Source of the DNA: Salinithrix halophila | GTDB lineage: Bacteria; Bacillota; Bacilli; Thermoactinomycetales; DSM-45169 | Reading direction: 5' to 3' | NCBI RefSeq assembly: GCF_042650125.1 | Contig: NZ_JBHSAP010000007.1 | Span: 496,001 to 560,000, forward strand | Length of the DNA: 64,000 bases | Shown here: one piece after another, positions 16,091 through 24,588 of the stretch | Layout of the letters: each line of letters starts with the position of its first letter | Numbering within the stretch: the stretch's first letter is position 1 | Notes under the pieces: model-generated | Seen by the model: only the letters and a program-made list of their open reading frames with translations | What the model was told of the DNA's origin: nothing | Database searches by the model: none | Translations under genes and position numbers: made by a program

Positions 16091-17122
16091 ATGAAACCGC
16101 TTCGGCGACGGGTCCTTAAGTTTGGTGGAACCTCCTTGGACTCGGAAGAAAAACATAGACAAATCGCCGCTTTGGTCAGGAAAGCCCTGCTGGATCGGAT
16201 CCATCCCCTGTTGGTCGTTTCCGCTCCGGGGCGGCGGGGAGCCCCCTATGCAACGGATACGTTGCTTCAATTTATCCACAGGGACTTGCCGGAAGCCAAC
16301 CATGTGTTGGGCACTTCCCTCGGAGAAATTATCTCCAGCCTTCAAGTAGCCAGCTCCCTGCGGGAGAACGGCATCCGAAGTATCGCCCTGACGGGAAAGG
16401 AGGCTGGCATTCAAACCGTAGGATCCTGCAAAAACGCGGTGATTCGGCAGGTAGACCCATCCTATCTCAACACCCTGCTTCAAGAGGGATGGGTCCCCGT
16501 CATCGCCGGCTTTCAAGGAGCTGATTCATACGGAACCCGAACACTTTTGAGCAGGGGTGGGAGTGACGCTACGGCAACAGCGATCGCGGCGGCCCTTGCG
16601 GCGGATCGTGTGGAAATCTATACCGACGTCCCCGGGATCATGACGGCAGACCCTCGGAGAGTGCAGCAAGCACGGATCATACCCTCTCTTGTCTATGAGG
16701 AAGCCCACCGGCTCGCCAGCCGGGGAGCGAAGGTGATTCATCCAGAAGCCGTCCGATGGGCCGCCTCCCGGAGCATCCCCCTTCATATCATGTCGCTGCA
16801 AACCGCCTCGGCAGACAAAACACTGATTATGGAGGGGGCTCCCCGCTTCATCCCGTTGGGCCTGACCTACCGCGAGGAAAAAGGCTGGTCCACCATGACA
16901 GTCGTCTACGGAGCTTCCCAACCGGTGTCGGCGGAAACGATCCGGACCATCGTGGATGCAGTCCCCTCCCGCAATTTGGAGATCAGGCAGGGCGAGGGTT
17001 CCATCGACATTCGGATTCCATCCGTACTTTTGTCGTCAGTCTTGTGTTCCATCCATCAGTTGCTGTTTGAACGGGAGGAGGAGAAATATGTCTCTCCAGC
17101 GATGGCAGAGAAAGGTGGATGA
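16091..17122 (+). CDS. Aspartokinase-like amino-acid kinase
   Basis: A 343-residue kinase with the aspartokinase signatures KFGGTS (10-15), LSRGGSDATATAIAAALAA and YTDVPGIMTADPR. The C-terminal part after about residue 250 is short, enough for one ACT-like unit, not the usual pair, so lysine/threonine feedback may be lost. It should phosphorylate a carboxylate of aspartate or an aspartate-like intermediate. Its place in this operon suggests a dedicated precursor or tailoring role. The ATG at 16091 follows GAGGGGG; a GTG at 16076 overlapping the oxidase stop is less likely. Confidence 0.82.
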   Translation: MKPLRRRVLKFGGTSLDSEEKHRQIAALVRKALLDRIHPLLVVSAPGRRGAPYATDTLLQFIHRDLPEANHVLGTSLGEIISSLQVASSLRENGIRSIALTGKEAGIQTVGSCKNAVIRQVDPSYLNTLLQEGWVPVIAGFQGADSYGTRTLLSRGGSDATATAIAAALAADRVEIYTDVPGIMTADPRRVQQARIIPSLVYEEAHRLASRGAKVIHPEAVRWAASRSIPLHIMSLQTASADKTLIMEGAPRFIPLGLTYREEKGWSTMTVVYGASQPVSAETIRTIVDAVPSRNLEIRQGEGSIDIRIPSVLLSSVLCSIHQLLFEREEEKYVSPAMAEKGG

Positions 17123-17309
17123 CATTCTCCAAAAGGAAGGAAATCGGGAGTCCTTAGGAGAACGTCTTCTTGCCGAGGTGATTAGCCCCTTGCTTGAAAA
17201 AGAAGAGGCCTTACGGAGGGAACAGCTTGTTCTCAGACAGGAAAGAGACTTTTTTCAACAGGCAAACACGCGGTTAAAATCCGACTTTCACATTCACTCT
17301 CCCTTCTAA
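17088..17309 (+). CDS. Small coiled-coil protein of unknown function
   Basis: A 73-residue charged protein, mostly helical (RWQRKVDDILQKEGNRES, EKEEALRREQLVLRQE). The ATG at 17088 follows GGGAGGAGGAG, and the gene overlaps the kinase gene by 35 nt, which supports real translation. No family recognised; it may be a partner subunit of the kinase or the isomerase. A 150-nt gap with no gene follows. Confidence 0.6.
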   Translation: MSLQRWQRKVDDILQKEGNRESLGERLLAEVISPLLEKEEALRREQLVLRQERDFFQQANTRLKSDFHIHSPF

Positions 17310-17459
17310 TAAGCTCCCGCCAACGACACCGATCCCCTCTTTTTCCCTGAAAATAGACAGCGGGAATGGAACTTCATATCGACGGCTCCTCAGGGAACCG
17401 ACAGATTGTTGGCAAATTCCTTCCACGCCTCGCCAAAAAATGATCGGAGGAGGAATGAT

Positions 17460-18539
17460 GTGAGTATCCAAGTCAAAACGTCTCCTCCCTATTACATGTT
17501 GGAGGAAATCCACTCCCAGCCGGAGTGGGTCGACCGATTATTTCAACAATCCGATAAGGATCCCGTTCTGCAAAAGGTCCTTCAGAAGCTGAAAAACAAA
17601 AAACGCATCTTCTTCACCGGGTGCGGCACCTCCCATTACACGGCCCAGGCAGGGGCGGCTCTTGCCCGCCATCTGTTGCAGGAGGCTAATCCCGTGCAAT
17701 CCGTTCCAGCAGCGGAGCTATATCATCATTGGGAGTTGTCGACGGAAGATGCCCTTTTGGCAGTCACCCATGCCGGTGAGACCCATATGGTTTTGGAACT
17801 GCTAAAAAAAGCCCGCAAATGCGGAGCTTTAACCGTGGTATTGACTGGCTTTCCGGACAGCCAAGCCGCCCGGAACGCATCTTATGTTCTCTCCACTGGT
17901 TATGCCTTGGAAAAATCCTGGGCCCATACGATCAGCTTTACGCTCGGAGCGGCCCTTTTACTTGTGGTCTCCGCCCATCTGGCTGAATCCAGGGGTTATA
18001 CCGTCCCATGGGAAACGATCCGATCCGGACCCGAACAGATTCAGCAGGTGCTGGATCAATCTGCAAGGATCCAGGAGCAGGCAAAGGCCTTTCTCTCTAA
18101 GGAAAAATGGCTGGTCGCCGGAACTGGAACCAGTTTGGCAACCGCCCATGAGACTGCGCTAAAAGTGGTGGAAACCAGTTATATTCCCGCCATCCCCCTT
18201 GACTTAGAACAGGTGCTTCATGGGTTTCTAGCCGGATGCGACCCAAAGACCCTGCTCCTCGTATCCGCTCCTTTTGCTTCTCAGCAAGAACGGGTCCAAG
18301 AACTGATCCGGGCAGCGGAGAAAATATCGCTGAGTCTTCTCTTTCTCGCTCCATCCGGGCTTTTGCATCAAACACCGAGGCTTCCGGTCCCGGAATGTCA
18401 TCCCCTGTTGGTTCCGCTGGTTCATACAACGGCGACCCATCTCTTTGTCTATTATCGTACCGTATGCAAAGGGATGAATCCCGATTTAATCCGCAGGGAT
18501 CAGGCTCCCTATGCCGCTGCACGGAAGGAGTACCGCTAA
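17460..18539 (+). CDS. SIS-domain protein, GlmS-isomerase/AgaS/FrlB-like
   Basis: A 359-residue protein with two tandem SIS folds: FFTGCGTSHYTAQAGAALAR and AVTHAGETHMVLELLKKA in the first, LVAGTGTSLATAHETALKV in the second. This is the isomerase part of glucosamine-6-phosphate synthase without a glutaminase domain, as in AgaS and FrlB, which act on amino- or amino-acid-sugar phosphates. It might join or remove an N-nucleophile at a sugar phosphate in this pathway; that is inference. The GTG at 17460 is chosen because GGAGGAGG lies 6 nt before it; the frame is open further upstream without a ribosome site. Confidence 0.8.
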   Translation: MSIQVKTSPPYYMLEEIHSQPEWVDRLFQQSDKDPVLQKVLQKLKNKKRIFFTGCGTSHYTAQAGAALARHLLQEANPVQSVPAAELYHHWELSTEDALLAVTHAGETHMVLELLKKARKCGALTVVLTGFPDSQAARNASYVLSTGYALEKSWAHTISFTLGAALLLVVSAHLAESRGYTVPWETIRSGPEQIQQVLDQSARIQEQAKAFLSKEKWLVAGTGTSLATAHETALKVVETSYIPAIPLDLEQVLHGFLAGCDPKTLLLVSAPFASQQERVQELIRAAEKISLSLLFLAPSGLLHQTPRLPVPECHPLLVPLVHTTATHLFVYYRTVCKGMNPDLIRRDQAPYAAARKEYR

Positions 18540-18541
18540 CG

Positions 18542-19012
18542 ATGGAAGAACGTGACACGGGAAGCCTGTATCAGCCGCGGCCCATCCAATTCCAAGAACT
18601 CTGGAAACCTAGGGACTGGCAGATCAAAGTGTATGGGATCACGGCGCCTTCGTGCAAGCTGACTCCCTCCTTATTGGAAGCGGCCAAAGAGACGGTCGCT
18701 TCCATCCTACCCAGCGGTGCACAGGAAGAGGGACGGCATGGGGTCGGATTTATGGGGGTTCATGCGGCGACCGACGGAAACTTTCTGTTCGTGGACTGGT
18801 GGTGGAATACCTATGAGTTGAACCATCAATCCTTCCTCGCTCCACCGGACTCTGCCCAATTTAAAAACGTAACTCCCACCGGAAGAATGTTTTGCATCTG
18901 GGAACTATATGTTCTCGGATTTGAGCGGGAAGCTTGGATTCACGCCCTGTTAAAAAATCCAACTTCCGGCATGGATGGATATTTGGAAGCCCGGTTGAAT
19001 CAGGAAATCTGA
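18542..19012 (+). CDS. Unknown Trp-rich protein, last gene of the biosynthetic operon
   Basis: 156 residues starting 2 nt after the isomerase stop, with AAGGAG 11 nt upstream. Notable segments are FVDWWWNTYELNH near residue 80 and PTGRMFCIWELYVLGFERE near residue 113; no signal peptide or membrane span. I do not recognise the family. Its tight coupling to the SIS gene suggests a catalytic or binding role in the pathway. The 3' end overlaps the convergent Lrp-type gene by 13 nt. Confidence 0.6.
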   Translation: MEERDTGSLYQPRPIQFQELWKPRDWQIKVYGITAPSCKLTPSLLEAAKETVASILPSGAQEEGRHGVGFMGVHAATDGNFLFVDWWWNTYELNHQSFLAPPDSAQFKNVTPTGRMFCIWELYVLGFEREAWIHALLKNPTSGMDGYLEARLNQEI

Positions 19013-19461
19013 GACTCTTCCTTTCCCTCCAGCGGCAGCAGAATCCGGTAGGACACCGGGGAAGAGAGCACGACAGAGGTGTAAACCCGGCTGATAGGAA
19101 TGAGTTGATCGACCAGCCGTTCCAGCTCTTCCATAGATGGAACGGCTGCTTTGATGAAATAACTGATGGAACCCGTCACCCGATGACATTCCAGGACAGC
19201 AGACTCCTGTTGGATTTTCTTTTCAAACTCATAGCAGGGCACTTTGAGCTCTCCCACTTGGATAATGACCAAAACCTTTCGATTCACCTTCTCGTAAGGC
19301 ACTTGAACGGTAAAGCGCTCGATGACCCCCCGATCCTGCAACCGGCGAATCCGTTCCGCCACACTGGGATGGCTCATATGAAGTTCCTTCGCCAGTTGCG
19401 TGAAGGTCATGCGCCCGTCTTCTTGTAGTCGTTTTAATATTTTTTGATCCAATTCATCCAT
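19000..19461 (-). CDS. Lrp/AsnC-family transcriptional regulator
   Basis: A 153-residue protein with an N-terminal winged helix (MDELDQKILKRLQEDGRMTF, MSHPSVAERIRRL) and a C-terminal RAM/ACT-like ligand domain. Lrp/AsnC proteins sense amino acids and often regulate neighbouring amino-acid metabolism or export. The ATG at 19461 follows GGAGAGG; the frame extends further upstream through a hairpin and is not likely translated there. It faces the biosynthetic operon tail to tail. Confidence 0.88.
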   Translation of the reverse strand: MDELDQKILKRLQEDGRMTFTQLAKELHMSHPSVAERIRRLQDRGVIERFTVQVPYEKVNRKVLVIIQVGELKVPCYEFEKKIQQESAVLECHRVTGSISYFIKAAVPSMEELERLVDQLIPISRVYTSVVLSSPVSYRILLPLEGKEESQIS

Positions 19462-19593
19462 AAGCGTCCTCTCCGTTTTCAACAGATTATCATTCCCATG
19501 CCCTGGCTTGATAAAGCCGGGGCTGTTTCCTTTACTTCCCTTTTCCCCTACCATTCTCGTTCGGGTCGGTAGAATCCTTTTCATTCGATAGAT

Positions 19594-19621
19594 AAAGAGC
19601 CCGGAAGTCGCCGGGCTCTTT
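19594..19621 (-). terminator. Terminator of the two-component operon
   Basis: AAAGAGCCCGG/CCGGGCTCTTT stem 6 nt past the response-regulator stop on the minus strand. Confidence 0.8.
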
Positions 19622-19627
19622 ATTATT

Positions 19628-20272
19628 TCACGAAAACCAACCCCGTTTTATCGCGTAAATCGCCGCCTGAGTGCGGTCGGCGAGACCCAATTTGGAAAGG
19701 ATGCTGCTGACGTGCGTTTTTACCGTTTTCTCAGCGATCACCAGCTCGGCTGCAATCTCTTTATTGCTCTTGCCTGCGGTGAGTTCTTTCATCACTTCCC
19801 TCTCCCGTGGCGTCAAGGATTCCACTTCCTCGGCTCCAACCGGTCCCGGAGTGGCGGAAGCGAACTGATGGACCAGGAGGCCCGCTGCCTGGGGATGGAG
19901 CTGTGTCCTACCGTTGCAAGCGGCCCGAATTGTATGAGCCAGCTCGTCCGCCTCGATCTCCTTCAACTGATACCCCTCCGCGCCAGCACGGATTGCCGGC
20001 AACACATGATCCTGATCAGCAAAACTGGTCAGGACCATCACTTTCACCTTGGGCTGGCTTTCCTTGATGCGACGAGTCGCCTCAATGCCGTCCATTCCAG
20101 GCATCATCAGGTCCATCAGTACCACGTCCGGATTCAATTCTTCCACCTTGGCGACCGCTTCGCTACCATTCGATGCTTCTCCGATAATCTCCATATCTTC
20201 TCGGGTCTGCAGAAACAGACGCAGTCCCTTCAGCACCATCGGGTGGTCATCCACCAATAGCAACCGGATCAT
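19628..20272 (-). CDS. NarL/LuxR-family response regulator
   Basis: 214 residues: receiver domain with LLLVDDHPMVLKG and phosphorylated Asp in VVLMDLMMPGMDG, then a LuxR-type HTH (LTPREREVMKELTAGKSNKE). The ATG at 20272 follows GGGAGGAG at 8 nt. It overlaps the kinase gene by 26 nt, so the two are translationally coupled. Targets are not evident from the neighbourhood. Confidence 0.92.
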   Translation of the reverse strand: MIRLLLVDDHPMVLKGLRLFLQTREDMEIIGEASNGSEAVAKVEELNPDVVLMDLMMPGMDGIEATRRIKESQPKVKVMVLTSFADQDHVLPAIRAGAEGYQLKEIEADELAHTIRAACNGRTQLHPQAAGLLVHQFASATPGPVGAEEVESLTPREREVMKELTAGKSNKEIAAELVIAEKTVKTHVSSILSKLGLADRTQAAIYAIKRGWFS

Positions 20273-21905
20273 TCCCGTCTCCTCCCTTTTGCCCCCGAAC
20301 CGGCAATACAACAGTCAGCGTGGTTCCCGCCCCCGGTGCGCTCTCAATTTCCAGGGTGCCACCCAACAATCGAACCCGCTCCTCCATGCCGGTGAGTCCC
20401 AGACAACTTTCTTGATCCTTTTCCGGATCATATACAAAACCCTTCCCATCATCCTGCACCGAGAGCGTAACCTCTTCCTTCCCGGAAGAAAACGTTAAAG
20501 AAACCCGGTCGGTACCCGCATGCTTACTCACGTTGTTTAGGGCTTCCTGTCCGATCCGCCACAAAGTCTCCTCCCTACGGCGGGAAAGACGGATGACCCC
20601 CTCGATCCGTTCCCTAACCGTCAGCCCGAGACGTTCTCCATACTTCTTTAGAGCCGAGATCACCCCTTCCTCCAGCCCTGCGGGACGAAGCTGCCAGATA
20701 AGGGATCGCATTTCCTTCAGGGCTTCCCCGGATAAGGTCTGGATATCCCGTAGGGATTCCAGCAGGAGTGCATTCGGCTCAGTCAGAACGTCTTGGGAGG
20801 CCCGTGCGTTCAGAGAAAGGGAAAACAGTTTCTGGCTGACGGAGTCGTGGAGATCTCTCGCTAGCCGGTTTCTTTCCTCAGAGATGAGGAGGCGCTGCCG
20901 TTCCTCCTCCAGCCTAGCGCTCTCCATCGCTAGGGAAATGTGCTCCCCCAAAGCCTTTAATACTTCCAGGTCGATTTCTTCCAGATCACGACGGTGATGG
21001 CTGCCGACAGAAATCACGCCTGTCTTCTCTCCCCGGATCGAGATCGGGGCAGCTGCTATCACAGTACAGTCCGACCACAATGAACGAATCTCCTCCAGTC
21101 CTTCCTCTGACCTTACCGCCTTCTGAAGAGAGAAAGCCTTCCCTACCGCCCCAAGTGTCTCCAAGGGGAAAGAAACCGCCGGAGCGATACATTCCCCTTT
21201 CAAGGACAAGGAGCGCAGGGTAAGCTTATGGCCCCGTCGGATCCAGCAGGCGATCAGCGGCCAGTCGAAAATCCGTGCCAGGTGGCAGACCGCCTTTTCC
21301 GGTAAATCGTCCTGGTCCCGACTTCCCCAGATCAGGCGGCTCGCCTCATCCAGCCGGGCATACTGTTCCGCTCGCTTCTGCTGGGCTTCGTACAACCATG
21401 TCTTTTTTACCGCAGTTCCGATCTGATAGGCGACGGATTGTAGGAGGGCCAACTCCTCATCGGAAAAACGTTCCTTCCCTGGGGAAGCGACATTGAGGAG
21501 ACCGATCAGCTCGCTTCCCACGGACAGCGGCACTGTGGCATGGTGAGTGATCCCTCTCGTGTCTCCCCACTGCTGTTTCACCGCATCCTCCAGTCGCTTG
21601 CATTCGATAATGTTGACGGCTTTTTTCAATCGACCGTCCCAGACGCGATCAAGACACCAGCAGCGTCCTCGGCACATCGGCTTCCCTTCGCCCCAGGAGA
21701 GGGCAGGAGGCAGGTTATAAAGGGCTACGGGGGTAAAGTTTGGTTCTTTCTCCACCAGGAAAATCCATCCTGTGGTTAGGCCGGTCACCTGAAGCAGTTC
21801 CTCCAACACCGATTGAAGCATCGGGCGGACATCCGTGGAGCGGTTCAGCGTCTCAGCAATGGTACGGAGTGTTCTCCACTGTCGGTCTTGTACATCCTCC
21901 TTCAT
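20247..21905 (-). CDS. GAF-domain sensor histidine kinase, HisKA_3 (NarX/DesK-like) family
   Basis: A cytosolic 552-residue kinase: GAF domain 1 (about 20-165), GAF-like domain 2 (about 185-330), dimerisation/phosphoacceptor helix with ERNRLARDLHDSVSQ near 345, and an HATPase_c domain (EALNNVSKHA, DDGKGF, GLTGMEERV). No membrane spans, so it senses an internal signal. GAF1 carries a Cys cluster (PMCRGRCWCLDRV, then IIECKRL) that could bind a metal or report redox state. Start ATG 21905 with GGGAGGGGAAGG; a good -10 TATAAT (21938-21943, minus strand) lies upstream with a poor -35. Confidence 0.9.
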   Translation of the reverse strand: MKEDVQDRQWRTLRTIAETLNRSTDVRPMLQSVLEELLQVTGLTTGWIFLVEKEPNFTPVALYNLPPALSWGEGKPMCRGRCWCLDRVWDGRLKKAVNIIECKRLEDAVKQQWGDTRGITHHATVPLSVGSELIGLLNVASPGKERFSDEELALLQSVAYQIGTAVKKTWLYEAQQKRAEQYARLDEASRLIWGSRDQDDLPEKAVCHLARIFDWPLIACWIRRGHKLTLRSLSLKGECIAPAVSFPLETLGAVGKAFSLQKAVRSEEGLEEIRSLWSDCTVIAAAPISIRGEKTGVISVGSHHRRDLEEIDLEVLKALGEHISLAMESARLEEERQRLLISEERNRLARDLHDSVSQKLFSLSLNARASQDVLTEPNALLLESLRDIQTLSGEALKEMRSLIWQLRPAGLEEGVISALKKYGERLGLTVRERIEGVIRLSRRREETLWRIGQEALNNVSKHAGTDRVSLTFSSGKEEVTLSVQDDGKGFVYDPEKDQESCLGLTGMEERVRLLGGTLEIESAPGAGTTLTVVLPVRGQKGGDGNDPVAIGG

Positions 21906-21970
21906 TCCTTCCCCTCCCGAACCTTCTGTTTTTCCTCATTATACCGGATTTGTCCTTCTCCAGACGTAAA

Positions 21971-21995
21971 AAGCCCCCCTAGAAAAGGGGGGCTT
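21971..21995 (-). terminator. Terminator, minus strand, downstream of the CotS-like gene
   Basis: AAGCCCCCCT/AGGGGGGCTT stem followed by TTTTTACG on the minus strand. It separates the CotS-like gene from the kinase promoter. A second 9-bp hairpin (TCAGGGGAT...ATCCCCTGA) lies just to the right at about 22003-22031. Confidence 0.8.
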
Positions 21996-22175
21996 ATCTG
22001 TGGTCAGGGGATTTTACAGGCTTATCCCCTGAAAACCTCGACGATCGACCGATCCGCACACCAATCGATCATCCTTACCACTTACACATGTACCTTTTTA
22101 TTTTATGTTTCAAACCTGTTTTTGATGAAATAAACCGGACACTTTTTTTGCTGAATCGGCTCCCGTATACCGAAC

Positions 22176-23279
22176 TCACTGACCCGAACCCTCTGAATCC
22201 AACCAATCGACACGAGGGATCGAAACACCGAAGACGGCCTTCACCTGAGCGGGAAAATCCCGTAACAACCCGCTTTTCAACTCTTCTCGCTCGACGGTGG
22301 AAGAGAGATAACCCTTAGCCAAATGAGAAGGGACTTTCTGCTCCTGGTAGATCTGATGGAGAGAATGGATTAGTTGGTGAGGAAAAAGGAGCTGAGCGTA
22401 AATCAGACCATACTCCGCTTCGTCGAGGGGAGCGATCTCCTGATACCCTTTCAGGAGAGCAAAAACGGCTTCACTCCGCCCCGTTCGACCGTAGGCATAC
22501 AAACTCAACCGGGCAAGATCTCGGCTTCGAACATCCAGGGTAATGCAATTCCAATCGATGAAATGGACACCTCCGTGCCTGTCCCAGAGCACGTTTTTCC
22601 GGTGAAGGTTACAATGACAAACCTCCCCGCTTTTGCGAGAAGCTGACACAACCGCATCGCCCCCCACCCGTTTCAGGTAGCGGAGCGCTGTATCAACCAT
22701 TCCTTCCGCAAAAGTACACTGGCGGATCCATACCCGATCGACGGGGGTAAGTTGATCACTGATATCGGCCGCCATCTTGAACATGGTCAAGCTTTGTTCC
22801 ATTTGCCCCCAAATTTTCTCCCACTTTCCGGTATGAGTATAAGAGGTTGCACTACGATGCGGATGAAAACCTCGTGTGTCGATATGAAACCGGGCGAGGG
22901 CCCGGGCCACTCGAGGCCAGCAGGCAGCATCTTTCCTCCAATCCTTCACTTCTGCCTCAATCCAGGGAAGGAGGACAAACCGGTTCTTCAACCCGGCAAA
23001 CGTCAGCTTTCCCCTCCGGTTTTTCAAAGGGGCCTGGATACGAATTTCTCCCGTTTCCGAAAGATGCTGAGCCACCTGCTCAACCAGGGACCAGCGCATC
23101 TCCTCCCGTTCCCGCACCCGTTTCAAAGCGTAGTGGCCCCGGTCGGTTGTAAGACAGAACACACCGCCCCTGGGTTCCGCTTCAATGAGCCGAAGACCGT
23201 AATGATGGTGTAGCATCTCCGCCAGTCGGGGCTCCCCCGTCCACTCCTCTATCTGTTTCGCTGCATCGCCCATCTTCAT
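22176..23279 (-). CDS. yutH: CotS/YutH-type spore-coat kinase-like protein
   Basis: A 367-residue aminoglycoside-phosphotransferase/CotS fold. The catalytic and metal loops appear as CHCNLHRKNVLWD and VHFIDWNCI near residues 220-250, with Cys-Asn replacing the usual HGD Asp. That substitution suggests weak or absent kinase activity. Members are spore coat proteins in Bacilli. Its position at one end of a yutG-F-E-D-C-lipA-lytH-yunB series supports the YutH name. Confidence 0.75.
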   Translation of the reverse strand: MKMGDAAKQIEEWTGEPRLAEMLHHHYGLRLIEAEPRGGVFCLTTDRGHYALKRVREREEMRWSLVEQVAQHLSETGEIRIQAPLKNRRGKLTFAGLKNRFVLLPWIEAEVKDWRKDAACWPRVARALARFHIDTRGFHPHRSATSYTHTGKWEKIWGQMEQSLTMFKMAADISDQLTPVDRVWIRQCTFAEGMVDTALRYLKRVGGDAVVSASRKSGEVCHCNLHRKNVLWDRHGGVHFIDWNCITLDVRSRDLARLSLYAYGRTGRSEAVFALLKGYQEIAPLDEAEYGLIYAQLLFPHQLIHSLHQIYQEQKVPSHLAKGYLSSTVEREELKSGLLRDFPAQVKAVFGVSIPRVDWLDSEGSGQ

Positions 23280-23333
23280 CCCCCATTGTCATCCATGATC
23301 TTACCCTATATATAGATGGGGAGGAAGGAACCT

Positions 23334-23399
23334 ATGCCGGACAAGGCCATGGGGACGAAAACGACAACCCACGGGGCGCGCCCTCAGCAAGTTGCCTAA
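23334..23399 (+). CDS. Possible 21-residue peptide ORF
   Basis: ATG at 23334 is preceded by GGGGAGGAAGGAACCT, and an AT-rich CTATATATAG lies just before. The product begins MPDKAMGTKTTTHGARPQQV, basic and hydrophilic. It lies divergent from yutH and tail-to-tail with the SDR gene. It may be a small spore peptide or chance. Confidence 0.3.
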   Translation: MPDKAMGTKTTTHGARPQQVA

Positions 23400-23402
23400 T
23401 CT

Positions 23403-24188
23403 TCATCTTTCTGCTTTGGAAACAGGATGGATAACGTCTAGGCCGCCGGTGACATTGATGATGTTGCCGGTAACGAAATCAGAATCCGGTTCACACAGGA
23501 AGCGCACGACACGGGCGACGTCTTCACCGGAGCCGGGTCGGCCTCGAGGCGTTTCCTCGTCCCTTTCCTCTCGCACATCGGCAATTCGCTTCTCTTTATT
23601 GTCACCGACGATATCTCCAGGGCAGACCATATTGACCGTAATTCCCGAGGGAGCTTCCTCCACAGCCAGGGATTTCGTCAGAGAGACCAACCCGGTCTTG
23701 GCGGCGGCATAAGCAGAACGGTCGGGCCAGGAGGGGGCTTCCCCGGATCGACCGAAACCGAACAGAACGATCCGCCCAACTCTCTGCCGTCTCATCGCTG
23801 GAAGAGCAGCGTGAATGGTATGTAGGGCGCTTTTCAGATTACCATCCACCATGGCCTCGATTTCTGCGATAGTCAGGTCACTAAAACGGCGCCGGTCACG
23901 GATGAAAGGGCCGACCGCATGGACCAGTACATCTAACCTACCAAAAGACTCGATCACCTGTTGCACTACACGGCGAGCCTCCAATGGACGGCTGACATCC
24001 CCCTGGAATCGTTCCGACCGCGCCCCTCTCTTTTTCAACCCATCCACCAGGGACCGCGCTTCCTGTTCACCCGAACGATAGTGAACAGCCACGTCCCACC
24101 CGGCTTCAGCTAATACCAGGGCCGTCATCCTCCCCAGCCCTCGGGAACTACCCGTCACTAAGGCGACCCCCCTGTGGGTGTATTGCAT
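23403..24188 (-). CDS. Short-chain dehydrogenase/reductase
   Basis: A 261-residue classical SDR: cofactor motif TGSSRGLG (13-20), HAVGPF in place of NNAG, active-site Tyr-Lys in YAAAKTG with a Ser 12 residues before the Tyr, and GNIINVTGG near the end. Arg after the Gly motif suggests NADP(H). The substrate is unknown; 3-oxoacyl-ACP reductase-like enzymes are closest in style. Ribosome site AAAGGAG. Confidence 0.87.
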   Translation of the reverse strand: MQYTHRGVALVTGSSRGLGRMTALVLAEAGWDVAVHYRSGEQEARSLVDGLKKRGARSERFQGDVSRPLEARRVVQQVIESFGRLDVLVHAVGPFIRDRRRFSDLTIAEIEAMVDGNLKSALHTIHAALPAMRRQRVGRIVLFGFGRSGEAPSWPDRSAYAAAKTGLVSLTKSLAVEEAPSGITVNMVCPGDIVGDNKEKRIADVREERDEETPRGRPGSGEDVARVVRFLCEPDSDFVTGNIINVTGGLDVIHPVSKAER

Positions 24189-24274
24189 CGTATCTCTCCT
24201 TTAGCGGATTCCTCATATTTTTCTTTAACTCGGTATACAATGGGTACAGGCTGGTTAAAAAAGGAGGGGTTCTC

Positions 24275-24517
24275 ATGGAATGGACGACCCCGGCCCGAGA
24301 CCTGCTGAACGAATTGATCAGCCCGGTTCCGGTCCTTGAACGTCCCGCCGTCAAACAGCAGCTGAAGAAAAAGGTGGAAGCCGACACCGACGATTCCACA
24401 GTCAAGCAAATCACCCCTGGACATGTGGCCAGGGGTTACCTAGCCTTCGCCGACGGGGAAAGTCGGGAACGAGCCATTCGCTGGCTCCGCAAGCAAGGGA
24501 TTTCCTTAGATCGTTAA
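24275..24517 (+). CDS. Small PCP_red-like domain protein
   Basis: 80 residues (PARDLLNELISPVPVLERP, KQITPGHVARGYLAFADG). The pattern resembles the small C-terminal domain of protochlorophyllide reductase subunit B that also occurs alone in Firmicutes. Function unknown. Ribosome site AAAAGGAGGGG. Confidence 0.65.
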   Translation: MEWTTPARDLLNELISPVPVLERPAVKQQLKKKVEADTDDSTVKQITPGHVARGYLAFADGESRERAIRWLRKQGISLDR

Positions 24518-24588
24518 TCCAACTTCCTGTCATATTCTCCCGAATGACGGCTACAATAACTCCATGGACTTTACCGGGAGGAATACCT

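Noticed and set aside
17310..17459. Gene or regulatory RNA in the gap before the SIS gene
   Set aside because: No frame with a ribosome site other than the SIS start and no stable hairpin with T-run was found.
19000..19584. Longer 194-residue start for the Lrp-type gene
   Set aside because: The extra 41 residues cover a hairpin and have no ribosome site; homology starts at MDELDQ.
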